A stretch of 64,000 nt of DNA. Source: Lanius collurio. Its lineage: Eukaryota > Chordata > Aves > Passeriformes > Laniidae. The notes under the pieces were generated by a model, which was not told where the DNA came from, made no database searches, and saw nothing but the letters and a program-made list of their open reading frames with translations. Made by a program: the position numbers and the translations under genes. Location of the stretch: positions 17,116,256-17,180,255 of the forward strand of contig JACBWW010000012.1 in the NCBI GenBank assembly GCA_020086605.1. Direction: 5' to 3'. This document shows positions 1 to 10,999 of this stretch, piece after piece (positions within the stretch are counted from its first letter, which is position 1; each line of letters begins with the position of its first letter).

Positions 1-3000
1 TTCTCTGACTCCTGCAAAGGATGTTTATTTTTGAAAATATGTGGTCAGAACTGCAGTGGAACCCAGTTGGATTGCCTCTGAGTATTTTCTTTGCCCTGTT
101 TCTGAAGCTGAGACATGATATGAACAAGCTCAGAGATCTGTGCATGCTTCTTTAATGTAATGCATAAATGGATGTATTAAGTGAGATATGTTTAGGGAGA
201 ATTAATTTTTCATATTTTTGCTTTGACTAAGCTTCTCCAGTAATGTCAACTGTAAAGCTGTCCCGACTCTTAGTATTCATAAATAAAATGTCTTGTTCAT
301 TATTATTTATAAATTTTAAAAAAGAGCAGTTGTTTGGATGGGAGATGAGCTTTTTTCCTTTTAAGTATTAATGAAGAGTTTTTTGCTTTTACCAACCCTT
401 TCTTATAACTGTAATTCTGTGGGCAAAATGTATTCTTGTAAATGCCTTTTGCATGCCTTTTAATCTAATAAAAATATCCACTGGCATGATTTAGTTGCAC
501 TGGAAAAATTTGGGGTTAAAACTGGCTTTTAGTGCTATGACTAAAATCTTCCAAAAAGAGACAAATGTTACACTTTTTGTTCCTCTTCCTTGAATTTCAA
601 ATATTTTTGGGGTTTATTTTGTTTGGTTGGAGATTTTGTCGTTTTGTTTTGCGGGTTATTTTTCAATTTTTTTTAAAGCAACAGGAAAGATTCAATTGTG
701 AAGCCCCTAGTACATTTCAGGTTATTTGCTTTTCTCCCTTTATTATGGGCTCCCACTGTTGCCATATGGTTATTACCTATGCAAGGGTTCTCAGGTCTTC
801 AGTTGAGAAGTAAAAGGATTATTGTGGAATCTTTTACTGTTTCATCATTTGGTAGATTTGGGGGTATTAACTGTGTTCATTATTTTGCTTTATAATGCTT
901 CCTGCATTTCACTGTTAGAAAAAGCTTCCGCTATGCCTCAGCTCTGTCTAGTTACCTTTTTTAGTCTCTTCTCTTACCCCAATAGCTTCTGGTTATAGCA
1001 GTGAATATTTTTTCTCTGAAAGTTTACTATATTTTAAGAATACAGTAAAAGGGGAATAATTGAATTTAAGTAGCAGGACTACAGAGCATTCTGAGTGATT
1101 TCCACTCCTCCCCTGAAATAATTAAACCACCTCTTTGCCATCACAGTAGTCTTCAGAACCAGAGAAATCTTTTGTCTTGAAATCTTGACAAAGTGGAGAA
1201 CATCTGTCTTCATTTTCTTTTCCTAGCTGTTTTAGCACTCACTTTGGAGATTTCTCTTTTTTATATGCTGGTTTCATCTTTTCTTGTGCATCCTGTAAGA
1301 TGTTTCTTGATGTTTGATACTGTATGTCTAATTGTAGGACTGCTGTCTACTGGTAATGAGTTGATCCATCTATACCCTAGGCCTCTCTCCTTTTTGGATC
1401 AAACTCAGCTTTCACCCCTGAAAAAGACACAAAATCTTTGTGGGACTCTAACTACCTCTTTGTAGCTAAAATAGGGCTTCCAAACTTTGCTTGGCCTGCG
1501 TTCTGCTACCTTTTTCGTTGCCACAGATGAACTCATCATCCAGCCCATCACTTTGAACCTGTAATCTACTGGTAATTTTAGGTCCTGGCCTCTGGGCTGT
1601 ATCAAAAGGGCACATAGTATCAGCTAGTTGAGCTGCCAAACTTTATCTTTCTTTTCTGTATACCTTCAGAACTGTAGGCCATGCCACCATTAAGATTTCA
1701 TCTGTACAGTCTGCATGCCTTTTGCCTCACATGCTTCAAGCATTCAGCAGCAGGTTGATTTTGCTTGTTGACAACAGTCTTCCAAAACGCTGAAAGTGAT
1801 GACTAGGAATTATGTGTGTAAGGGGTTACTTTTTTAAGGAAAAGGTATATTAAAATAAAGAAATTAAATGGAAATAGTTTATTCCATGAAGATACTCCTT
1901 ACTGTGCACAAAAGGAGTAATTTCAGATGGATATGCTTTAGTATGTGGTATTTTCAAGGGAGATTTTTCAGTGATGCTCACTTGAGAACAATTCAAGAAA
2001 GATAAAATAGCTGAGATTTACAATTGTGGCCTGCTGAATTTTTATTACTTGATTCGTCAAAGCCGAGCCTAGACAGTTTCCAAAATGTGCCTCTTCTAAG
2101 TCTGCTATCATGTCTCAGCTGAATCCTTCTAGTTAAATGTGATTGTTTCATTGCATTAATTAGGGTATTTTTTTTCAGACTACAAAGACAAAAAAACCCC
2201 AAAACTCAAATTTCCAAATATTCCAATGAAAATTAAAGACTAGTCTGTCAATTTGAATTCACCTTTTATTTGGCTTTTCAGTATGTAATGAAATGTTTCC
2301 TGTTTATTTTCTCACACCTGTAACATGCTGTAGTTGTAAATTATGCTTCATTTGTCTGGATTAAAGTAGGGATATCTTTTACTATGGCAAAGAGAACAGT
2401 GAACAAGTTGGAAAAAATACATCTAAACAAATTTGGGGTCTCACCCATCTGCAAATGCAATTATTAAGTTAACTGAAAAAATATTATTATAGCAATCCAA
2501 AAACTACTGTGAAAGACTTTATTGCTGAGTCCAGTCATCCTAGAAGTCATGTGTATTTTGAAATCTGGACACGTTCTAAGGTGTTAAAAAATACAGCCTT
2601 TAAGATACTCTGAATCTGACTGTCTAGGAATGTTATCTGAAGTTGGTCAGCTATATCTAGGAATGTTATCTGAAGTTGGTCAACTATACCTTGTGTCACT
2701 TTGGAATACTGAATGCAAAACTTCTGAAATTAAAAAAGGTCCATTGAAGTTACACAGTGCAATGTTTGCTAAACAGGGAGAAAAATCTTTTGCCCAGTGT
2801 AAGGAGTGCCCTCCTACTAGTCTGCATGTCTCTGCATTTAAAGTATATTGAAATGTAAGTAACAAACTTTTCATGTTGCTGCTTCAAAACAGGGGTTACT
2901 TTTCAAATGTAAATACAATTTTCATTTTTACTTAGTGAAGCAATCCCAAGGGTTGACGTTGACATTTTCAGAGTGAGAAAATCAGACAACATTTATCAAT

Positions 3001-6000
3001 GATTTCTCAGTTTACCTCTATGTGAAACATTGTTTGTTGTAGTTAGTTTATTTAACATACTTCCTCAGTCATTTTCCTCACTGTACACATGCTTGAATAC
3101 ACAACTAATTTTTGAAGTGAGATTAAGGCTCTACTTGGGTGTTTAAATATGAGAGAGAGAAAACTACCCAGATGTACATACAGCTGATATGTTCTTAGGG
3201 GAAAAATCCTTGAGATACCTTAAATCTGTGAGTGATGATGGATGCCTTACTTTTCTATTAAAAGAATGGAGAAGGAGCTGCTATATCTATTCCACAATAC
3301 CATTTTCTTCACCTCAAAAATTATAAACTTTCAGGATGTACCTGAGGGAAAAAGAAATTTTGATGAAATACATTTGGATGTGCGGTTTTATTCTGAAGAA
3401 TGATGCATTTCAAAGCAAAGGATCTATTAATAAGGAATAACCATGCCTATTTCACAAAATAGTTTGAAAGTTGGGGGCTAGAAGATCTTATCTGGGTCTG
3501 TGTGCTGTGCCAACCACAGCAGTTGTGAAAGCAGTTAGTGTGAAAACATTCCCTTTTTTAAATAGGGGAATGTTATTGGCAAGTGTCAGTCTCCTTGAAT
3601 CAGGATCATCCTTAATTTCACTGGTCAGGTCTGTTTGTTATGTTCTTCACCCTCCCACCCAATATGCTCATTTTCTCTTAATTCCTTTCCCTGTCTATGA
3701 ATTTCAGCCTTTTAAAAACACTCCAAATACATATTGTGAGCATTTCATTTTAAGAAAGATGAAGAGACATAGAAGGGACCTTTGGAAATCAACCTTTTTT
3801 CCTAGGCTTAATAACTTCTATTAAGTAGATATTCTTTTTTATAAACTTTTTTCCTACGTCTCAGATCAGTTGCTGCTGCTGACTGTATTTGCTTGGTGCC
3901 AATATTCCTGAAAAAGAGTACCTTACCCTGTCTTGATAAGCTCATATGAGACCTTACCTGTGTAATGCAGGGTGATTTCAGGTGTTTTTCATGCTGTTGC
4001 TCTGTCAATGCTTTGGGGTTTTGCAGTTGTATTGAAAACATTGTTGCCTTGTACTCAGCTTTTGCTACTCTTCTGGGACTGCTCCGCCACTGTCCTCATC
4101 CCGTGTTTGCACACTTGATTCTCCCCGTGTAAGCTTCCAGCCTTGGATTTGTCCCTTGCTGCATTTCACAGAGGTTTTTTTTCAGACAGTTTACCAACAA
4201 TTTCACATATTTTGAGTTTCTTCTGATTGCCTTTGAAATCTGCAAACAAACATATTCTTTCTTCAACCTCATTAATTAACAGTGAACAGCTGACAGTACC
4301 ACTTTAATCTCTTTCCATTTTGAGAGGTCCATTGAAAGCTCCTGTTTGTCTATAGTTGGCCAATCCATTCAGCATCTAAATTTTTTATGTCAAGACTGTG
4401 CAGCACAGATTAGTTCAACTTTATTTTTAGTGGATTTTATAAATGACTTCTAAACTTTAGCTTGTAAAGTTTTTATTAATAGGTAAAAGAGAAGCTTGTT
4501 TTGAAGGTCACTGAAAAGCTCAGAGTTAGTTCTTGCTTTAATAAAGTCTTGTAAAAACAGCTTTTTCTCTCAGATGCAGTTAATGTGAATTGCATAAGGG
4601 AAGTTGATTAGCTTAGATCTTGCTGCAGGTTGATTGCACTTAAATAGGACATAGTAAAAGAATTAAAATGTTGCCATGATTTCTTTGTTCTGTTAGAAGC
4701 TGGGTTGCTTGATACTAAAGTGTATTATTTTTGAAACTGACTGGCTAATCAACATTACCCCATTCCCTTAAATGGACAAAATGGTGAATTATTTAGTGAG
4801 GTAATATGGGAGACCCTCTGAACTAAAGCAATTTTGCTTCCATGTTCCTCATGCTCATGAGAACTCCTCAGTCCCTACATTAGCCTTACACAGCCTGGTT
4901 TGCTCCAGTAGTCTCACACAAAAAAAGGAAAATCCTGTGACTAGAGGTGAGGTGGAGCTTATACAGAAAACTTTGATGTCTGACCTTGGGGAAATCAGTT
5001 TGTCCCACAGTTTGGAGATACTTGAGTTCCTTACTTCCATTGATTTCCTTGAGTTAAATGTCTAAATGCCTTTGAAGGGCCAAGCCTGACTGTATTTTGA
5101 GTAGTTGAAGTTGATGGAAGGCTGTGCTCAACACAGTCATGGGGGTCCCTGCCATTTGAGTCAGTGATTCTAGGTGATCACATCATGTTTATCTGAGTGA
5201 AATCTGACCCTCCAAAACAGAATTGGCATTCAAGTGTCTCCTCACCTTCACAGCACCTCTGAATACATTAAAGAAGATGGGACCCCGGATATTATGGACT
5301 ATGTAGTATCCTGACACCAAAATAAGTAAGAACAAAGATACTAAATGGCAGCCAGGTGCCAAGGTCTTCTGGCTTATGAAAAGTTGAAAGGGATTTGACT
5401 GTACTATAGACTTTGGTGCTTAAATTTTCTCATCAAATTCTAGCCTCTAATTTTCTTTAACTTGTATGTTTTTTGATACATACTGAGAGATATCCAATAT
5501 ATCTGTATGTTCTCTTTACATTGTTAAACATAAGATTTGCTCACAAAAGGGTTCGTTCTTCCCACAGAATTCTCTGTGCTTCTTTTTTTTCCCTTACATT
5601 AAACTCTTTGGGGATTTTTTAATAGAGGAGTCTCAATCTACCACTAGCCTTCAAAATGTTTTTTTCTGGGTGTGATAGTCAAATCTGTGTAATAGTACAT
5701 TACTTTCAATACTACTCTGGAAAACTTTCCTCCACTTCATTTTTCTTCATTGTGTTTGTATGTTTTCCTTTTTCCATCAAGTTGTGTTGACTGGTACCTT
5801 CATTACATAAAGAATGAGTGTGCATGGGTTGTGTCCTTGCATTTTTCATGAAATGTGCATTTGTTGCAAACTGTTTCAAAATTTTTTGGGAGGTCCTACA
5901 GAGAAAGCTTTCTTCTGAAAGCACGTTTGACTTCTGCTGTGAATTAGATCTCTATGTATTCCACTGTGAAAAATATTGAAGACCTGGATGATGTCTTTGT

Positions 6001-7174
6001 AGTCCCTTTTACTCAAGTGTGGAAAACAAAGTTTTGCCTTACTGTTTTTTGAGATTTTTGTGTCTTGAATGGATCCTGTAGTTTGTGTTGGCTTTACTCC
6101 AACCCAGTGAAGTTGCCTTTGCAACAGGTGATTTCTTTCTATATCACCATAATGCATTGGCTGGATTCCAGTAGGCTGGAATTATGAAGTATCACCTTTA
6201 TGACTATAGGAAAACACAGCAGCAATGAATACAGATTGTTTTGTTTGTGCAACTTTTATTCAATAATATTTTAGTTAATTATAATTTGGGGAAAGATAGC
6301 TTGCCTGCAAGCACAATTCACTTGCCTGCATGATTTAATTAATAGTTAATGATATCAGGATCCCTACATAATTAAATTATGCAACCATGTTTGTGTGTAA
6401 ATGATTCTTTATGACTGACATTTTAACACTGATAGCCTCAGGAAATAAGAGCAGTTTTCTGTATTTTCAGCAGCCTTCTTGCTAGGCTCAGGGACCTATT
6501 TCCCCTCTTGCTGAAGGTGGTAGGTGTTAGGCTAGAGACCACTGTGGATTTAAAGAAAACAGTTTGAATCAGTGTAATTCTCCAGTCTGGAAATGATAGG
6601 ATGCTTTTTTTGAGTGCTGAGAGCTGGCTGCATGCTATTTGTGCAGGGACTTAGCCCCTCTGTGTGCTAGCACCTGCTTCCCTGTCCCCATTACATTTTC
6701 CTGTTTCCTTTTAAAGCTTTGTAGTCTTAGATAAACACCAGAATTTTCTGTGTATCTCTTTCACCTTAGGCTGCACTTAATCTTCAATTGCATTAGCATC
6801 TGCACACTGGTCTTTAGTCTGTGCAGCCTTTTATGCATCCCTGAGAGTTTATGATAGCCAGGTAAAATTGAGTGTGCAGGTCAGAACACAAGTGGAGGCC
6901 AAAAAACTTGTCAGCTGTCACACAGGAGCTTTCCATAGTGCAGGTCACTACCTCTGGTGGCCAAACCTTAGCTCAAGCTCTCAGCTTACGTATAATAATT
7001 ATAAATTATCAATAATAATTCCTCTGCATAATAATGAAACAATATTCTGGTGGTTGACTAGCTTGTTCACTGCTTAATTTCTGTGGTGAGCTTGTCTCTT
7101 TATGTCTTGGAATATCTTAAACCATGTACAAACAGCCTAAATATTCCTTGACTGGCAGCCCCACCTTAAACTAG
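1..7174. other. MYRIP intron, distal part
   Basis: No exon is recognisable on either strand. The sequence is AT-rich and non-repetitive to the eye, and the open frames are short and not protein-like. The only local structures are a 33-bp tandem duplication near 2.62-2.69 kb and ordinary A/T runs. Assignment to a MYRIP intron is inferred: the exon at 46.66 kb is internal, enters in mid-codon, and no upstream exon of the gene is seen in the window. Confidence 0.5.
2623..2688. repeat. 33-bp tandem duplication, two copies
   Basis: Two adjacent 33-bp units begin with tctaggaatg and differ at one position (cagctata versus caactata). The unit is a multiple of three, so a short + strand frame crossing it repeats an 11-residue block. 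Nothing else suggests coding, so this is most simply a local slippage or duplication event. Confidence 0.85.
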
Positions 7175-7501
7175 TGTTAGTTGAGAGCTACTCACCAGAA
7201 GCAAAAGTTGAGAAGAGAAATATAGCTCAAACCCCCTTTATGGTGTTAAGTCATTTATTCCCTCTGTCCCGGAAGGGACAGAGCACTGACCTTGGGCGAG
7301 GGTCAGCCGGGGTAAGAGGGCGAGGTTTTGTGTCCAGTTGGTTTTGTCCCAGAGTGGGGAAAGGGAATACCAGGGGTGGAGCTGGGATAAACAACCAACC
7401 AGATCAGAGCCCAGGCTGCTTGAACATCAGACAGACCCAGCTATCTCAGAGTCACATGGCAGGGACCCGGCCGGGGGAGCCCAGGGGGGTCCACTGCAAC
7501 A
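7175..7501 (-). mobile_element. Probable solo LTR of an endogenous retrovirus
   Basis: A GC-rich block of 327 bp stands out from AT-rich flanks. Read on the minus strand it begins TGTTGCAGTGG and ends CTAACA, so the ends are TGT...ACA with short imperfect inverted termini. An AATAAA signal lies at 7259-7254 and is immediately preceded by a perfect 9-bp hairpin (7262-7283, 4-nt loop). That leaves a U5-like segment of about 79 nt, similar to the larger element at 9-11 kb. No internal retroviral sequence or second LTR is nearby, hence solo. The immediate flanks (aactag and cataat) do not form a duplication. A cataataa word occurs at both 7027-7034 and 7502-7509, so the proximal boundary could instead lie near 7035. 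The family is not identified. Confidence 0.55.
7254..7283 (-). terminator. LTR poly(A) signal with adjacent hairpin
   Basis: On the minus strand CTCTGTCCC, a 4-nt loop and GGGACAGAG form a perfect 9-bp stem. It is followed directly by GGAATAAATG, which contains the canonical AATAAA signal. This is the expected position of the R region in a minus-strand LTR. Confidence 0.5.
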
Positions 7502-7917
7502 CATAATAATTCCACAATAATGAAAAAAACATTTCCAAGGTATTTTTTTCTACAAGTGTAGAACAGAGGGCAAAATTTGTGGCTGAGAGATGAGTTATGA
7601 TAATGATGGTTCTGTCCTTTGGACTTGGGAAGTATAAATACAAATTGTTTCAATAACTGTTTGAAACAGGCCAGAAAGTATGTTTCTTTCTACCTCTTTA
7701 AATATGTGTCTGTGAGCATTGAGAAGTTAAAGCACATCACTTGCAGAAGCAGCCTGTTTTGCCTGTTTCTGTTTCAGATCTATTTTTATGTACTGCTTTC
7801 TTTTCAAGGTCCTGAATAGCAGTGCTTGTTTGTGAAATTGTGCATATCCTGAATCTTAAATTTCTGGTGTATCTAAATTTTTACCTCCTAATGAAAGTGT
7901 CATAAATAATCATCCTT

Positions 7918-7949
7918 GGCACATTATGGACATGGCACATTATGGATGT
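7918..7949. repeat. 16-bp tandem duplication
   Basis: Two adjacent units begin ggcacattatgga and match except at the end of the second unit. This is a small local duplication with no sign of function. Confidence 0.6.
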
Positions 7950-8957
7950 AAAAGCAGATACAGCCAAGCCTAGAATGTAAAAATTTGTGATATAATGCTC
8001 AATGCTTTTATAGGAAAGGAAGAAACCATAAAAATCCTACCATAAAAGCTGACTTTCCCTTGGATTTTTGGTGCATAACATTTTTTCCCTTTATATTATC
8101 ACATAAATTTTTTAACCTAGCTCTCATGATAGTGGAGTAATTGGTATTTTGAAAATTAATATTTAATGCTTCAATTTGTTCTGTGGTCTGAATTTATTTG
8201 TTAACTGTGAAACATAAAAAGAAACATAGTGGAATAAAGATTATTAAAGCTGAAAGAATTTCAAAATTGTTTCATTTTAGACCTTGTGCCTGTTTTAGCT
8301 GCAGATCTCTTTTTTCTTATTTTTTTTTTCTCTTCCTTTTTCTAAGATGGGTAGCCGTTTTCATTTTCACACTTCTGTAAGTCTGGAAATTTCAGCATTG
8401 TCTGGGTCAACCCATATGGAACTGTCTGAAGTATTCATAGTAATATTGATTAGGAGGAGAAGAATCTAATTTTGATGTTACCAGAAAGACAGGTTTTATG
8501 AGGGATTTAATTTAATTCTGAGATCAGTTGTTGCAGTGGTGATAAAGAGGAGGCTATCATTGTATTTGTGGCACAGCAGCTTTCCCTGAAATGCCTTGGA
8601 ACCACATTGGAATTGGGGGGGTTGTGTGCCATCAACTTGATATAGAGGAAGAACAAGGAAATGCAAGTCTGAAGTGAATGTAGGGTGGGTGCACTAATTT
8701 GAATAAAGGGGAGTGAATATTTTTTTACTGTTTTGCCACATGTCCTGGTATTTAGGTGTATTCAGTGAGAGTGTATATGGAGAGTCTCTCATCTCTTCAG
8801 AGGTGTGTTGAACAGGAGAAAAAGTGAGCAAGCAAAAGGATATGGTGAAGCCAAAAGGGACGGAATTTTCTAAAAGGTAAAGGCATCAGGAAGTTTGCCT
8901 TTTGTAAAGGTGAGGACAGGCAGAGAGGAGCTGGTTTTGTAACTTAAGGTTGCAGAT

Positions 8958-8963
8958 GTTACG
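8958..8963. repeat. Target-site duplication, left copy
   Basis: The six bases gttacg abut the TGTTGTAG end of the element. The right copy at 11343-11348 is gttatg. The single difference is C to T inside a CpG, the commonest germline change. Six-base duplications are usual for alpha- and betaretrovirus-like (ERVK-type) integrations. Confidence 0.75.
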
Positions 8964-9253
8964 TGTTGTAGTGTGGGTAATCCTTACAACAATATATAAG
9001 ACAGCGATGGAGTTGGAAGGAAGGATGAAGCGGTATTTTTATAGATGTTCAGAGATGATTTTATTCCTCCAGCCGCACGGCTGGAGTTCCCAAGCAGTCT
9101 CTGGGACCCTCCTCTCTCCTCTGCCCCCAGGCACCCAAACCACCCAATCAGGAACAGGTATGGGGCACACGTGACATGGGGACAGGGACAGAGGCAGAAC
9201 TGTACCCTGCAGGGTCCCTCCCCCCAGGATTCCAGGGGAGAGGCACCTCCACA
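8964..9253 (-). repeat. 3' LTR of the cold-shock-domain element
   Basis: This 290-bp repeat matches the LTR at 11051-11342 along its whole length, with roughly 30 substitutions and a few small indels counted by eye. On the minus strand it starts TGTGGAGGTGCC and ends CTACAACA. AATAAA is at 9065-9060. Immediately before it lies a perfect 9-bp hairpin with a 2-nt loop (9067-9086). A palindromic CACGTG E-box (9168-9173) sits in the U3 part and is shared by both LTRs. Confidence 0.88.
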
Positions 9254-9267
9254 ATTCACCCTTTCTT
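9254..9267 (-). other. Polypurine tract
   Basis: On the minus strand the purine-rich run AAGAAAGGGTGAAT directly abuts the start of the 3' LTR. This is the place of the plus-strand primer in retroviral reverse transcription. Its position independently fixes the minus orientation of the element. Confidence 0.75.
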
Positions 9268-9468
9268 ATTAAATAAAATAGCATGGGAAATAGTTAGATA
9301 AACAACAAAACAATTTCAAAGGAAAGGAAGCCACTATCTTGAGTCCCCAACTGTCCAAACAGATTTTCTTGGAGAATCAGAAGGGAGACAGGACTTGAGC
9401 ACGCTTCAGATGGAAACTGAGGAAGGGATTTTCCTATTTGTACCTGTTGGAATCTTAGAAAATGACAG

Positions 9469-10818
9469 TTAATTTCTTCCTTCCCTCCTTTTCATCCCCC
9501 TCATCGGCATTGCAAAGGGATTAATGGCAAATGAAAAGGACTGGTTTTGTGAGGGGAGCCAGAAAGGGAGATTTGGGCTGGGCGTATATGGGGGATAAAG
9601 GGGAATGGGATAAAAGAGGAAGGTGGGATAGGGAAAAGGATAGGGATTATGGGGATATTGTCTAGCATATCTACTACCTTTCACAGGAGCATCCTCAGGG
9701 CCTGTAACACATGCGGCCTGTGGGCCCTTCCTTCCTTGCACAATTTTAAATTTTACTCTTTCTCCTTCTTCTAAGCTTGGAACATCGCTTTTGGGGTTAT
9801 TTTTCACAATAGCAGATTTATGGACAAAAATACTTTTTCCAGTATCGTTTTTCAACAAGAAACCGTAATTTTCCTTTAATTTATACCACTTTACAGTTCC
9901 AAAAACCCTAGCTGCAATAACTTTTTCATTTTTCCAAGTTCCATTGTTCTTGCTTTCACTTTGTTTTTCTTGCGTCAGAGCTGCTGCAGCCGGGACTGCC
10001 AGGGCTGCCAGCGCGTTCCTGTCTCGGGGTCTGGACTCCTCGGGATCGCTTGTGGGGCCGAGCCGCATTTGGTGCCATGCTCCGCGCTTTCCGAGCGTTC
10101 GTGCGGCTGCACGGCCGTGCCCTGTGAGGCGTTCGTGTGTCCGCGGCTTTGTACCGCCAGCACTGCTGCTGCTGCTGTCGGCTGTGTGGCCGTGGGCTAG
10201 CACGGCTCCCTTCTCGCCCCCACGCCCCTCTGGCTCTGCTCGGCGTGGCTCACTGCGGTCACCATAGCGACTGCCACAATCGCCGCTGCCTTTCTCACCG
10301 CAGGCCTTGGGCTCGGACCATCGCTCGCCACGCGGCGCGGGGCGGCCATTGCCGGGACGCGCCTCAGCCACCACTGCCCTCGCCGCTGCCTCAGGGCGAA
10401 CACCGCCAGGCCCGCGCCTCCGTGCTGCTCCTGGCTCCACTCCCGCCGCCTCCGGTCTCTCTGCCGGCTCTACTCCCGCCGTGCCTGGCCTCACTGGCTC
10501 TCCCACGCGCGGGAGCTCCCTCGCTGCCACCCGCAACGCACTCGGTGCCCTCAGCCGGGGCCGCGCAGTCTCCAGGGTGGTGGAGGAACCCTCTGCAATG
10601 CTCTCACTGCTCAACCACGTGGTCGCTGCTGAAACAGCAATGGGACACTGCTGATATTGCTCAGCAGTCTCTGAAATCAGGTAATATTCATGGAAATAGT
10701 CCTGCATCGGCTCATTTTTGGATTTGGAAATTAACTGTGTCCAAACATTCTTCCAAAAGTCCTTGGAAAGAGTCAAATCCCAAAAAACATAGAAGAAGTT
10801 TTTAAACAACCATGCCAA
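9469..10818 (-). CDS. Retroelement ORF: gag-like N-terminus, linker and Y-box cold-shock domain
   Basis: A 449-codon open frame fills most of the element. Numbering from the TTG at 10818, the first in-frame ATG is codon 38 (10707-10705). Residues 1 to ~57 are Trp/Phe-rich and gag-like. Residues ~75-275 form a GC-encoded Ala/Pro/Arg/Glu/Gly-rich linker with a serine run. Residues ~299-383 form a cold-shock domain of Y-box type: it opens KVIA, has GTVKW (W311), an RNP1-like NYGF (318-320 YGF), an RNP2-like IFVHKS (F331, H333), then KNNP, VTGP and GSRYA. The aromatic and His residues that contact nucleic acid in this family are kept. Residues ~386-449 are Tyr/Pro/Phe-rich instead of the alternating basic and acidic blocks of vertebrate YBX proteins. 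Similarity to YBX1/YBX3 is roughly half the domain by eye. The frame continues upstream to an ATG at 10950 but is broken by a TAA at 10851-10849. RNA or single-stranded DNA binding is inferred from the fold, and expression is unknown. Confidence 0.72.
   Translation of the reverse strand: MAWLFKNFFYVFWDLTLSKDFWKNVWTQLISKSKNEPMQDYFHEYYLISETAEQYQQCPIAVSAATTWLSSESIAEGSSTTLETARPRLRAPSALRVAARELPRVGEPVRPGTAGVEPAERPEAAGVEPGAARRRGPGGVRPEAAARAVVAEARPGNGRPAPRGERWSEPKACGEKGSGDCGSRYGDRSEPRRAEPEGRGGEKGAVLAHGHTADSSSSSAGGTKPRTHERLTGHGRAAARTLGKRGAWHQMRLGPTSDPEESRPRDRNALAALAVPAAAALTQEKQSESKNNGTWKNEKVIAARVFGTVKWYKLKENYGFLLKNDTGKSIFVHKSAIVKNNPKSDVPSLEEGERVKFKIVQGRKGPQAACVTGPEDAPVKGSRYARQYPHNPYPFPYPTFLFYPIPLYPPYTPSPNLPFWLPSQNQSFSFAINPFAMPMRGMKRREGRN
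9670..9924 (-). other. Cold-shock domain within the element ORF
   Basis: These ~85 codons encode the domain as one uninterrupted stretch. In vertebrate YBX genes the domain is, to my knowledge, split by introns. The contiguous copy therefore points to capture from a spliced mRNA. Divergence from YBX is strong outside the binding motifs, for example VKWY where YBX has VKWF and YGFLLKN in the RNP1 region. Confidence 0.82.
9994..10596. other. CpG-rich segment inside the element
   Basis: About 600 bp is strongly GC-rich with many CpGs, unlike the AT-rich intron around it and the AT-rich ends of the element's own ORF. On the minus strand it encodes the low-complexity linker. It resembles a small CpG island, but no promoter motif was identified. 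Confidence 0.7.
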
Positions 10819-10848
10819 AAAGTGTCTTAATTCTTTCTGAGCTTGAAT

Positions 10849-10950
10849 TTAACTAAAGTCTACATCTTGCTGTTCCAGAACCTTTTTTAGCTTAAGGTAA
10901 ATGTCTCTTTGTGGCTCGGACAGCCATGAGTCCTTCCATGAGTCCTCCAT
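10849..10950 (-). pseudogene. Gag-like N-terminal fragment ended by TAA
   Basis: An ATG at 10950-10948 opens 33 codons rich in Lys, Leu and Gln (containing LSEPQRDIYLKLKK), closed by a TAA at 10851-10849. The frame is exactly continuous with the 449-codon ORF downstream: the ATG and the TTG at 10818 are 132 bases apart. The position, just inside the 5' LTR, and the helical Trp/Leu-rich character suggest the start of a retroviral Gag matrix region. That call is inference from position and composition, not a recognised domain match. The stop may be a decay mutation, or translation may begin further downstream. Confidence 0.5.
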
Positions 10951-10999
10951 CATTCAGAGATGGGACATCAAAACGAAGTAAGAAGAGATATCGAGAGTT

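Noticed and set aside
1..500. AATAAA-type words near 285 and 468, suggesting a 3' UTR at the window edge
   Set aside because: No coding sequence, terminal exon or strand evidence precedes them. Such words are frequent in AT-rich DNA.
3762..3792. CR1-like phrase agaagggacctttgg
   Set aside because: It recalls the 3' end of avian CR1 elements, but only about 25 bp match and the neighbouring consensus is absent.
9944..10805. Several + strand open frames (107, 79, 222 and 115 codons) over the GC-rich core
   Set aside because: They are antisense shadows of the GC-rich linker, where stop codons are rare in every frame. The minus frame alone contains a recognisable domain.
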